A stretch of DNA of 8,635 nucleotides from NCBI GenBank assembly GCA_947585065.1, contig CANPWX010000037.1:1-8635 (forward strand), read 5' to 3'. Position numbers and translations under genes: made by a program. The DNA comes from an uncultured Bacilli bacterium. Its GTDB lineage: Bacteria > Bacillota_I > Bacilli_A > RF39 > UBA660. Numbering within the stretch: position 1 is the first letter of the stretch; every line of letters begins with the position of its first letter. Below are positions 1-6,005 of the stretch, one piece after another. A model generated the notes under the pieces. That model had not been told where the DNA came from. It made no database searches and saw only the letters and a list, made by a program, of their open reading frames with translations.

Positions 1-645
1 GCCTCTGGGGGATTAGGATTACATTTAGCAAGCCAATTATTAGAAAATGGTTATTTTGTTTTATTGCATTATTTTAAACAGAAAGAAGTATTGAATGATT
101 TCATAAAAAAATATCCTAATCAAACATTGCTCGTTCCTTGTGATTTTAGAGAAGAGAAAAATATCATTGCTATGAAAGAATTTATTGAAAGTGAAGGAAT
201 AACTATTCATCATTTAATTAATAATGCCGCGATTGACCATGTAAGTAATTTAAAAGAGAAAACAGAAGAAAGTTTTTTAGAGGTTTTTCGAATCAATACT
301 CTTGCACCTTTTCATTTAATGAAATATTTTGGACCATCTATAAATACTTATGGAGGAAGTATTATTAATATTTCTTCTGATAATGCTATTGATCGGTACG
401 ATGAAGTGACACTGGAGTATGATCTTTCGAAAATAGGGTTAAATCATTTAACTAAAATTTTTGCAAATATTTATCCTAATGCCAAAGTAAATGCCATTTG
501 TTTTGGATGGTTAGATACGAAAATGAATAAAATTCCAGAAGATATCAAAAAAGAAATTCAATTTGTACCATTTGATATAGCAACCAAAAAAGTTATGGAA
601 TACTTAAAAACTAGGGAAACTGGCAAGATAGAAATAGTGAGGTAA
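1..645 (+). CDS. SDR-family NAD(P)-dependent oxidoreductase, 5'-truncated by the window edge
   Basis: The reading frame is open from base 1, so the true start lies upstream; the 215 codons visible are most of a usual 240-250-aa short-chain dehydrogenase/reductase. Counting from base 1, the first residues ASGGLG are the tail of the TGxxxGxG nucleotide-binding loop. NNAA (74-77) replaces the classical NNAG. ISS (124-126) supplies the likely catalytic Ser126, and YDLSK holds the YxxxK pair Tyr140/Lys144. NAICFGWLDTKM takes the place of the usual N-x-I-x-PG-x-x-x-T-x-M segment, with Phe-Gly for Pro-Gly. The enzyme should be a cytosolic Rossmann-fold carbonyl reductase. Substrate cannot be read from sequence: FabG-like, FolM-like (pteridine) and YmfI-like (EF-P 5-aminopentanone reductase) roles are all possible, and the 'GYFVLLHY' strand slightly favours the latter two. 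Its stop lies 2 nt before the next gene's ATG, so the two are cotranscribed. Family confident, function open. Confidence 0.9.
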   Translation, partial: ASGGLGLHLASQLLENGYFVLLHYFKQKEVLNDFIKKYPNQTLLVPCDFREEKNIIAMKEFIESEGITIHHLINNAAIDHVSNLKEKTEESFLEVFRINTLAPFHLMKYFGPSINTYGGSIINISSDNAIDRYDEVTLEYDLSKIGLNHLTKIFANIYPNAKVNAICFGWLDTKMNKIPEDIKKEIQFVPFDIATKKVMEYLKTRETGKIEIVR

Positions 646-647
646 TA

Positions 648-1913
648 ATGAAAGATTTTTTAGAATTAAATAATAAAACATGGGAGTTGTATGAAAAAGC
701 CAAAAAAGAGTTAAAAGAAACTTTTGAAAGTATTGATGAAATTACGGAATATAATTCGGCAAAGGTTTTAAATGCTTTTATGAAGTCTCGTATTAGTGAA
801 ACTCATTTTAACTCTACAACTGGTTATGGCTATAATGATTTAGGTAGAGAAGCAATTGAAGAAGTTTATGCTACTATTTTTAAAGCAGAAAGTGCTTTAG
901 TTCGAAATCAATTTATTTCTGGAAGTCATGCTCTTGCTAAAACTCTTTTTGGCCTTTTACGACCTCATGATACTTTGCTTTCTATTACAGGATTACCTTA
1001 TGATACATTGCACGAAGTGATTGGTATTGAAGAAAATCCAAGTTCTTTAAAAAGTTTTGGAGTTCAATATGCTCAGATAGATTTAATAGAAAATGATTTT
1101 GATTATGAAAAAATAGAAGAATATATACTGAATCATCCTGTGAAAGTAATAGAAATTCAAAGAAGTAGAGGATATTCTACTCGAAAGAGTTTAAGTATTG
1201 ATAAATGTGAAAAAGTCATTCATTTTATTAAAGAAAGAAAACCAGAAATTATTATTATGGTAGATAATTGTTACTGTGAGTTTGTAACAAAAAAAGAGCC
1301 TATCGAAATTGGAGCTGACATTGTCGTGGGTTCCTTAATAAAAAATTTAGGTGGTGGAATTACACCAAACGGTGGATATGTTGTTGGAAAAAAAGAATAT
1401 GTTGAACTGGTAGCAGAGGCATTAACCCTTCCAGGTGAGGGAAGTGAGGTAGGACCTACTCTTGGAGCAAATCGATTATTTTTGCAAGGTATTTTTTTCG
1501 CCCCCTCAGTTGTTTCTGGAGCTTTAAAAACAAGTATTTTAGCAAGCTATTTATTAAAAGAACTTGGTTATTCTGTAGATCCTTTGCCAAAAGAAGAAAG
1601 AGTAGATATCGTGGAAACTATTCAATTTGGAAATTCAATGGATTTTATTTCCTACTGTGAAGGAATACAGGAAGGTAGTCCAATTGATTCTTTTGCAAAA
1701 CCAATACCAACAGATATGCCTGGTTATACCGATAAAGTAATCATGGCAGCAGGAGCTTTTACTCAAGGATCTTCCATTGAATTATCTTGTGATGGACCTC
1801 TTAGAGAACCTTACTATGCTTACCAACAAGGAGGACTTACCTATGATACTGGTAAAATTGGTGTATTAAAAGCTGTCAATAAAATAATAGAAAGAAAAGA
1901 GGAACAAAAATGA
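648..1913 (+). CDS. ynbB: YnbB-like PLP-dependent lyase (methionine gamma-lyase / 'aluminium resistance' family)
   Basis: The 421-aa protein is full length for the family usually annotated as methionine gamma-lyase family or aluminium resistance protein (B. subtilis YnbB), a fold-type I PLP enzyme of the Cys/Met metabolism superfamily. Visible landmarks are NQFISGSHA (87-95), the cofactor-binding segment; IEIQRSRGYSTRKSL (168-182), strongly conserved in the family; Asp206 in MVDNCYCEF, expected to pair with the pyridine nitrogen; and Lys232 in GSLIKNLGGGI, the expected Schiff-base lysine. No signal peptide or membrane segment is seen, so it is cytosolic. The substrate of this family is not firmly established; C-S lyase chemistry is inferred from superfamily membership. 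The ATG follows a GTGAGG ribosome site by 5 nt and comes directly after the SDR stop. Its end overlaps the next gene in an ATGA junction. In Bacillus the gene sits by hflX and glnR, which are not seen here. Confidence 0.93.
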   Translation: MKDFLELNNKTWELYEKAKKELKETFESIDEITEYNSAKVLNAFMKSRISETHFNSTTGYGYNDLGREAIEEVYATIFKAESALVRNQFISGSHALAKTLFGLLRPHDTLLSITGLPYDTLHEVIGIEENPSSLKSFGVQYAQIDLIENDFDYEKIEEYILNHPVKVIEIQRSRGYSTRKSLSIDKCEKVIHFIKERKPEIIIMVDNCYCEFVTKKEPIEIGADIVVGSLIKNLGGGITPNGGYVVGKKEYVELVAEALTLPGEGSEVGPTLGANRLFLQGIFFAPSVVSGALKTSILASYLLKELGYSVDPLPKEERVDIVETIQFGNSMDFISYCEGIQEGSPIDSFAKPIPTDMPGYTDKVIMAAGAFTQGSSIELSCDGPLREPYYAYQQGGLTYDTGKIGVLKAVNKIIERKEEQK

Positions 1914-2176
1914 AAGATGTAAAACCAAATGAAACATTTACTTTAGAAAGTGATGGAGAAGAACATACTTGTCGTGTAATTACTAGTTTATATGCGGAAG
2001 ATCGAAAAGTCTATTATTTAGTTTATGAATATGTTCCAGCAAATGATGAAATTTATGTATCTTCTTTTGATCCAGATGATGAAACTGGGGAATTAAGAGA
2101 TGTCACAGATGAAGTAGAATTAAGAGAAATTGCAAACTATTTAAAAGAATATGGGGTTGAGGAAGATGATGAGTGA
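1910..2176 (+). CDS. DUF1292 family small acidic protein (YrzB-like)
   Basis: This is an 88-aa, very acidic, soluble protein. The layout is typical of DUF1292: an N-terminal strand pair around DGEEHTCRVITSLY, a strand YYLVYEYVP, then EIYVSSFDPDD, then an acidic linker and the helix DEVELREIANYLKEYG. Members are widespread in Firmicutes, often beside ruvX and alaS in Bacillus, and have no established biochemical function. Here the gene is placed instead between a PLP lyase and a lytic transglycosylase. The ATG overlaps the ynbB stop by 4 nt (ATGA) and is preceded by AGAGGAAC, so translation is probably coupled to ynbB. The family call rests on the strand order and the SSFDPDD plus acidic-helix pattern. 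A role as a small regulatory or adaptor protein would be pure inference. Confidence 0.82.
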   Translation: MKDVKPNETFTLESDGEEHTCRVITSLYAEDRKVYYLVYEYVPANDEIYVSSFDPDDETGELRDVTDEVELREIANYLKEYGVEEDDE

Positions 2177-3266
2177 AAGTCTAAGACAAGTAATGGAAGA
2201 AGAATTAAAGGAAAAAGAAATATTAGAAGCACTATTCTTATGTATTCCGAGAAAATATCAAACAGCCAACATTATTATTTCTAAAAAAGACAGACAAGTT
2301 CAAATATTTTATGATCATAAAGGATTTGTATTTGATTATTATTTAAATTCAAATGGAGAAATTCGCTTTTTAGAAAAAAGAAAAAGAAATGATAAAACAG
2401 TTACTATTATTTTGTATCCAAAAACTTCTTCGATGGCAAATAAAGTAGTAAAAACAAAAAAAGGAGTAATCAATGGAAAAAAAGAGTTATTAGCTATGTT
2501 GGGAATGGTTCTTCTTGGTGTGGGAATAGCATCTTATCAACATTTTTCTAAAAAAGATGTTGTACAAATTGAAAAAACAATGGATGATTTTGATTTAGAT
2601 CAAATGGAACAAGATGTAGTTACATTAACAACTGCCGCGGATTTAGAAACAGAGTTAAAAGAAAGCGAAAGTATGGAAACAAAAGATGAAGTAGAACCAT
2701 CTGTAGCTCTGTTATCTGAGACAAAAGGGGATATCGAAGAAACTACATCACCATTTATTAGTCCCACTGAAAAATTTTATGATGTTCCTTGTTCAGCAGA
2801 ATTACAACATTATATCTATCAAAAATGTTTAGAATGTCATGTTCCTTTCCGTATTGTTATGACAATTGGACATCAAGAGTCTAATGGTAATTGGAATAAC
2901 AGTGGAGTAATTTCTTCTACTGAAGATTATGGAGTAATGCAAATCAATATCATCAATATGAAAACTCTTTATGATAAATTTAAAAAAGAGGGAGAAAGTT
3001 ATCAAGAATTTTTACATTCTATGCAATATGATGATTACCGAAATATCGATTGTAGTATTGATTTAATCTCGGCCATTTGTAAAATGTATGATAAAGAGGA
3101 TTATGAAAATATTTTTGGAACTTATAATGGATGGAAAAATTGGAAAGAAAAAGGAATGTCAAGAAATTATGTAGAAAAAACAAGTGATTATTATAACAAT
3201 CTATTTGTTCCTTTAGAATTTGATGAAACGGAGAATTATGAGAAAGAAACTGGATATCATCTATGA
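2169..3266 (+). CDS. Membrane-anchored SLT-type lytic transglycosylase-like protein
   Basis: Three parts are visible in the 365-aa product. Residues 1-105 form a charged, presumably cytoplasmic domain with no recognised family. A hydrophobic segment at about 107-125 (LLAMLGMVLLGVGIASY) is a single membrane anchor. Residues ~130-200 are a Thr/Ser/Glu-rich extracellular linker, and ~205-350 an SLT goose-lysozyme-like domain. In that domain GHQES carries the expected catalytic Glu237, DYGVMQIN (253-260) matches the conserved motif after it, and TYNGW (318-322) matches the substrate-groove A-Y-N-G motif. It should cleave the MurNAc-GlcNAc bond of peptidoglycan at the outer membrane face. I chose ATG 2169 over the in-frame ATGs at 2151 and 2166 because GAGG at 2159-2162 gives 6-nt spacing; overlap with DUF1292 is then 8 nt. 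The cytoplasmic N-domain is unusual for lytic transglycosylases and suggests intracellular control or partner binding. Confidence 0.85.
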   Translation: MSESLRQVMEEELKEKEILEALFLCIPRKYQTANIIISKKDRQVQIFYDHKGFVFDYYLNSNGEIRFLEKRKRNDKTVTIILYPKTSSMANKVVKTKKGVINGKKELLAMLGMVLLGVGIASYQHFSKKDVVQIEKTMDDFDLDQMEQDVVTLTTAADLETELKESESMETKDEVEPSVALLSETKGDIEETTSPFISPTEKFYDVPCSAELQHYIYQKCLECHVPFRIVMTIGHQESNGNWNNSGVISSTEDYGVMQINIINMKTLYDKFKKEGESYQEFLHSMQYDDYRNIDCSIDLISAICKMYDKEDYENIFGTYNGWKNWKEKGMSRNYVEKTSDYYNNLFVPLEFDETENYEKETGYHL

Positions 3267-3951
3267 AGATAAAGAACTGTTAATTTTAAATAAAGAAGCA
3301 AAGAAACTTGCCATCGCGACTGCAAAAGAAAAAAATCGTACCCTTTATGAGGAAGCAAGTGAATATGTAAAAAAGAAGCATCCTAAAAATAAAGTTTTTA
3401 TTGTTAATCGTTTGGATAAAGATACTTCTGGTTTAGTAGTGTTTGCTAAAAATGAAAAATCAAAAAAATATTATCAAGAAAATTGGAATTCTTGTGTCAC
3501 AAGAGAATATTTAGCAATCGTCGAAGGAAAATTAGTTGGTTCTGGGACAATAAAAAATTATTTAAAAGAAGATAAAACTTTTCGAGTTTATATTACGAAT
3601 GAAAAAAATGGTGTTCTTGCTATTACGCATTATGAGACATTAGCTTACAATCAAAATTATTCTTTATTAAAAATTCAAATTGAAACAGGAAAAAAACATC
3701 AAATTCGAGTAGGTCTTAGTGGAATTCATCATCCTATTATAGGAGATAAAAAATATGGTTCTACTAAAAATCCTATTCATCGATTAGGTTTGCATGCTTC
3801 CTATATGGAGATGAAAACCAAAAATCAAAATATTTCTTTTTTTGCACCTGTTCCTAAAGAAATGAAACAGTTATTTGAAGATAGTATCAGTACTTATGAA
3901 CAATTAAGAAGTAAAGGAGAACAATCATGGAAAGATTACAAAAAATTATAG
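3238..3951 (+). CDS. RluA-family RNA pseudouridine synthase
   Basis: This 237-aa enzyme lacks an N-terminal S4 domain and consists only of the catalytic core. It begins with the typical strand DIIYEDKELLILNKEA. NRLDKDTSGLVVFAKN (57-72) contains the catalytic Asp60, REYLAIVEG carries the conserved Tyr, and KKHQIRVGLSGIHHPIIGDKKYG is the C-terminal signature loop. It should convert a specific uridine in rRNA or tRNA to pseudouridine; the site cannot be told from sequence. The usual HRLD motif reads NRLD here (Asn57). I chose ATG 3238 because GGAG at 3230-3233 precedes it by 4 nt; the upstream in-frame TTG/ATG at 3220/3223 lacks a ribosome site and adds residues before the conserved core. The gene overlaps the transglycosylase end by 29 nt and the next synthase by 25 nt, both in different frames. 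Confidence 0.93.
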   Translation: MRKKLDIIYEDKELLILNKEAKKLAIATAKEKNRTLYEEASEYVKKKHPKNKVFIVNRLDKDTSGLVVFAKNEKSKKYYQENWNSCVTREYLAIVEGKLVGSGTIKNYLKEDKTFRVYITNEKNGVLAITHYETLAYNQNYSLLKIQIETGKKHQIRVGLSGIHHPIIGDKKYGSTKNPIHRLGLHASYMEMKTKNQNISFFAPVPKEMKQLFEDSISTYEQLRSKGEQSWKDYKKL

Positions 3952-4640
3952 CAAATTCAGGTTTTTGCTCTAGGAGAAAAGCAGAAGAATATATCCAAAA
4001 TGGGAAAGTTAAAGTGAATGGAGAAGTAGTGAAAGAACTTGGGTTTCGAGCAAGTTATGATATGGATATTCGCATAGAAGATAAACCCATTCAAAATAAA
4101 AAAGAAAAAGAATACTATTTACTTTATAAACCAGAAAAAGTAATTTCCAGTGCAAAAGATGAAAAGAAAAGAAAAACGGTAGTAGACTGTATTGATACAA
4201 ACACTAGAATTTATCCAGTGGGAAGACTAGATTATGATACCACCGGAGCTTTAATTTTAACGAATGATGGAGAACTTGCTAATATTTTAATGCATCCTAG
4301 TCATGAAGTAGAAAAAGTTTATTTAGCTAAAATTAATGGAATTTTAACACCAGAAGAAATAGGAAAAATAAGAAATGGTGTAAATATTGAAGGAAGAATC
4401 GTAAAGCCTACTTTATTAAAAGTAAAAAAAATCAACAATAGTACAAATACTTCGATGATTTCTATAGGAATTACAGAAGGAAGAAATCATATCGTTAAAA
4501 AAATATTTGCTCATTTTGATTATAAAGTATTAAAGTTAAAAAGAGAAAAAATTGCTTTTCTAACATTAGAAGGATTACAAAAGGGAGAATATCGAAAATT
4601 ATCTATTAAAGAAGTTAAACGATTATTTTCTTATAAATAA
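3927..4640 (+). CDS. rluB: RsuA/RluB-family 23S/16S rRNA pseudouridine synthase with S4 domain
   Basis: The 237-aa protein matches the family length. Residues 1-45 are an S4 RNA-binding domain (RLQKIIANSGFCSRRKAEEYI, then GKVKVNGEVV). The catalytic core starts with YYLLYKPEKVISS, has GRLDYDTTGALILTNDGE with catalytic Asp102, and ends with ITEGRNHIVKKIFAHF, the RsuA-family C-terminal motif. It should isomerise a specific uridine in rRNA; B. subtilis RluB (YpuL) is the nearest named relative I recognise, acting on 23S rRNA, but the exact site here is inference. AAAGGAGAACAATC before ATG 3927 is a strong ribosome site lying inside the preceding synthase gene. It is the last gene of the operon; a hairpin begins at the last base of its stop codon. 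Having RluA-type and RsuA-type enzymes adjacent and coupled suggests coordinated ribosome modification. Confidence 0.94.
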   Translation: MERLQKIIANSGFCSRRKAEEYIQNGKVKVNGEVVKELGFRASYDMDIRIEDKPIQNKKEKEYYLLYKPEKVISSAKDEKKRKTVVDCIDTNTRIYPVGRLDYDTTGALILTNDGELANILMHPSHEVEKVYLAKINGILTPEEIGKIRNGVNIEGRIVKPTLLKVKKINNSTNTSMISIGITEGRNHIVKKIFAHFDYKVLKLKREKIAFLTLEGLQKGEYRKLSIKEVKRLFSYK

Positions 4641-4668
4641 AAAGTAGGTGATGTACTCACTTACTTTT
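4640..4668. terminator. Bidirectional rho-independent terminator between rluB and the convergent ferredoxin gene
   Basis: AAAAGTAGGTGA (4640-4651) pairs with TCACTTACTTTT (4657-4668) over 12 bp with one G-T wobble and a 5-nt loop. On the minus strand the hairpin is followed by TTTTTATTTATAAG, a good U-tract; on the plus strand the tract is TTTTCTT. The hairpin includes the rluB stop's last base and extends into the 3' end of the ferredoxin coding sequence (stop 4661-4663), so one element serves both convergent transcripts. Confidence 0.82.
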
Positions 4669-4894
4669 CTTCACAATGGCAATGTTCGCAGTGACAATCG
4701 CCTGTTTTTTCATCAGAGACAATATGAATCGCACCAACAGGACATCCTTCAATGGTATCTTCTACAAGTCCGTTTGGATTATCATCGATAACAGTAGAAT
4801 ATCCCATATCGTTTGGTGCAAAATGAGTTGGATCGATACTATAACAATATCCGCAGCCAACACAATCATCTGTGTCTACAACAATTTTACTCAT
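4661..4894 (-). CDS. fer: Single-cluster [4Fe-4S] ferredoxin with Cys/His-rich C-terminal tail
   Basis: The 77-aa protein has CVGCGYC (Cys11, Cys14, Cys17) and a distal Cys51-Pro in EGCPVGAI, the four ligands of one [4Fe-4S] cluster, in the spacing of Bacillus-type monocluster ferredoxins. The DPTHFAPNDMGYSTVIDD segment between them is also typical of that type. It should be a cytosolic low-potential electron carrier; its partners are not encoded here. The start is ATG 4894, read on the minus strand 8 nt after AGGAG; the GTG at 4903 overlaps that ribosome site and is rejected. The unusual part is the tail: after ~residue 66 it carries four extra cysteines (67, 69, 72, 74) alternating with His/Glu, CHCEHCHC, beyond the normal fold end. 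This could bind a further metal. The gene has its own promoter and converges on rluB. Confidence 0.92.
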   Translation of the reverse strand: MSKIVVDTDDCVGCGYCYSIDPTHFAPNDMGYSTVIDDNPNGLVEDTIEGCPVGAIHIVSDEKTGDCHCEHCHCEEK

Positions 4895-4914
4895 AATCTT
4901 CACTCCTACAAAAC

Positions 4915-4943
4915 ATTATAACAAGAAAAATTTTATAAAACAA
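4915..4943 (-). promoter_or_regulatory. σA-like promoter of the ferredoxin gene
   Basis: On the minus strand, TTGTTT (4943-4938) is followed after 17 bp by TATAAT (4920-4915). A TG one base upstream of the -10 makes it an extended -10 element. The predicted start falls about 7 nt further on, giving a leader of roughly 15 nt that contains the AGGAG ribosome site at 4907-4903. Confidence 0.75.
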
Positions 4944-4973
4944 TAAAAATAAGTTTTAAAAAATGTCGAAATA

Positions 4974-4995
4974 TGGTATATTTATTAAGAAAGGA
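4974..4995 (+). promoter_or_regulatory. Extended -10 promoter and ribosome site of the 308-aa gene
   Basis: TGG-TATATT (4974-4982) is an extended -10 element. The -35 position 17 bp upstream (4954-4959) reads TTTTAA and is weak. AAGGA (4991-4995) lies 9 nt before ATG 5005. The divergent ferredoxin promoter lies in the same ~110-bp interval, so the two transcripts are initiated back to back. Moderate confidence because of the poor -35. Confidence 0.5.
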
Positions 4996-5004
4996 TAAAT
5001 TATT

Positions 5005-5931
5005 ATGCAAACAAGGGTAGAGAAATATAATAGAGAAGATCCTCCGTTTCCTCCAAAAAGATCTTCAAAAAATACTAGCTTGTATGAGGAAATCAAGAAT
5101 AGTGAGCTTGATAATTTTAATATTGGTAGCAATGCGAAAGTAATTGGGGATAATGAGTCACAAATTAATATAGATAAAATAAAAGAAATTTTAGAAAAAA
5201 ATTATCAGGATCCTCCGAGACAAAGAAGAATGAAGTTGGAACTACCAGAATATGAAGAAGAAGTACCAAAATTAGAAGAAACAAGAGAATATGATATCAA
5301 TGCTATACTTGAACAAGCACGAGAAGAAAAAGAAGTAGATTATCAAAAAGAAAGATTAAAAAAAATTCGAGATACACAATATGATATATTAAAAAATTTA
5401 GAATTAGAAGCAAAAAGTAAAGAAGAAAGTAATGAAAAAACTAAAGAAGAGTTATTAGAATTAATTAATACGATTAATATTAATGAATCACAGAGTAAAA
5501 ATGGAAAAAAATTAAAAGAAATTTTGGAGGAAGAAAAAAAAGAAACAGAAGAGCATGAAGATATTGATCCTTTAGATATTTTAACTGAATTAAAAGGTGA
5601 TGATGAAACTATTGTTTCTGGGGCAAAAGAGTTTACGGAAGAAATGGAAAAATTTGAAGTAGATAGTATGGAAATAAAAGTGGGAAATCGTGAAAAACAA
5701 GAAGGTAATACAAAAGAATTTCCAGAAATAAAAGTGAAAGAAAAAGAAGAAACTATGGATGATTCTTTTTATAGTAGTAACGGTGAATTTAATTCGAAAG
5801 ATTTTGCCGATTTAGAAGTTGAAGAAGGAAGTGGACTTCTAGTTAAGATATTAATTGTTGTTATTTTTTTAGCTATTGTGGCAGGCCTTGTCTTATTCTT
5901 AAATGAATTTTTAAATTTAGGTTGGTTTTAG
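5005..5931 (+). CDS. Unrecognised acidic, coiled-coil-prone protein with C-terminal membrane anchor
   Basis: I do not recognise a family for this 308-aa protein. The N-terminus (1-25) is basic and proline-rich (DPPFPPKRSSK), with a second such patch, DPPRQRR, near 69-75. Residues ~50-70 (NESQINIDKIKEILEKNY) look like a short conserved amphipathic module. Residues ~85-260 are very rich in Glu and Lys, with long predicted helices such as ILEQAREEKEVDYQKERLKKI and LKEILEEEKKETEE, so coiled-coil or extended helix is likely. A single hydrophobic segment at about 278-298 (LLVKILIVVIFLAIVAGLVLF) lies just before the end and leaves about 10 residues outside. With no signal peptide this is a tail-anchored protein whose bulk faces the cytoplasm. 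It is monocistronic, flanked by its own promoter and a terminator. A scaffold role in division, chromosome or envelope biology would fit the shape but is only inference. Confidence 0.8.
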   Translation: MQTRVEKYNREDPPFPPKRSSKNTSLYEEIKNSELDNFNIGSNAKVIGDNESQINIDKIKEILEKNYQDPPRQRRMKLELPEYEEEVPKLEETREYDINAILEQAREEKEVDYQKERLKKIRDTQYDILKNLELEAKSKEESNEKTKEELLELINTININESQSKNGKKLKEILEEEKKETEEHEDIDPLDILTELKGDDETIVSGAKEFTEEMEKFEVDSMEIKVGNREKQEGNTKEFPEIKVKEKEETMDDSFYSSNGEFNSKDFADLEVEEGSGLLVKILIVVIFLAIVAGLVLFLNEFLNLGWF

Positions 5932-5961
5932 AAAATTGTATGTTGTAAATACAATTTTTTT
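5932..5961 (+). terminator. Rho-independent terminator after the 308-aa gene
   Basis: AAAATTGTAT (5932-5941) pairs perfectly with ATACAATTTT (5949-5958) around a 7-nt loop, and the run of seven T residues continues to 5961. The stem is AT-rich, as expected in this genome. It starts right after the TAG stop and separates this gene from the yunB transcript. Confidence 0.78.
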
Positions 5962-5970
5962 GAACTTTTA

Positions 5971-6000
5971 TCATAAAATATGTTTCTCCTAATATATAAT
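5971..6000 (+). promoter_or_regulatory. Candidate yunB promoter (σE-like reading, or σA -10)
   Basis: TATATAAT (5993-6000) ends 5 nt before the yunB ATG. As a σA site it offers TATAAT (5995-6000) but no good -35 at 17 bp. As a σE site it matches CATACAAT in six of eight positions, and TCATAAA at 5971-5977 resembles the KMATATT -35 box at 15-bp spacing. B. subtilis yunB is σE-dependent, which favours the second reading, but the match is imperfect. Transcription would start at or next to the ATG. Confidence 0.4.
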
Positions 6001-6005
6001 TTATT

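Noticed and set aside
2151..2168. Upstream starts (ATG 2151 or 2166) for the lytic transglycosylase
   Set aside because: ATG 2151 lacks a ribosome site, and 2166 is only 3 nt from GAGG; ATG 2169 has a 6-nt spacing.
4009..4200. 63-aa open frame on the minus strand inside rluB
   Set aside because: It is antisense to the S4/catalytic region of a clear pseudouridine synthase, rich in Leu/Phe/Tyr as expected from A-rich coding sequence read backwards, and has no ribosome site.
4676..4921. 81-aa open frame on the plus strand across the ferredoxin gene
   Set aside because: It is antisense to a ferredoxin with all four cluster cysteines and its own promoter; no family features or ribosome site on the plus strand.
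5873..5991. Short minus-strand frame (~33 aa) preceded by AGGAG at 5986-5991
   Set aside because: The ribosome-site-like bases are probably chance; the frame crosses a terminator hairpin and the end of the 308-aa gene and encodes nothing recognisable.
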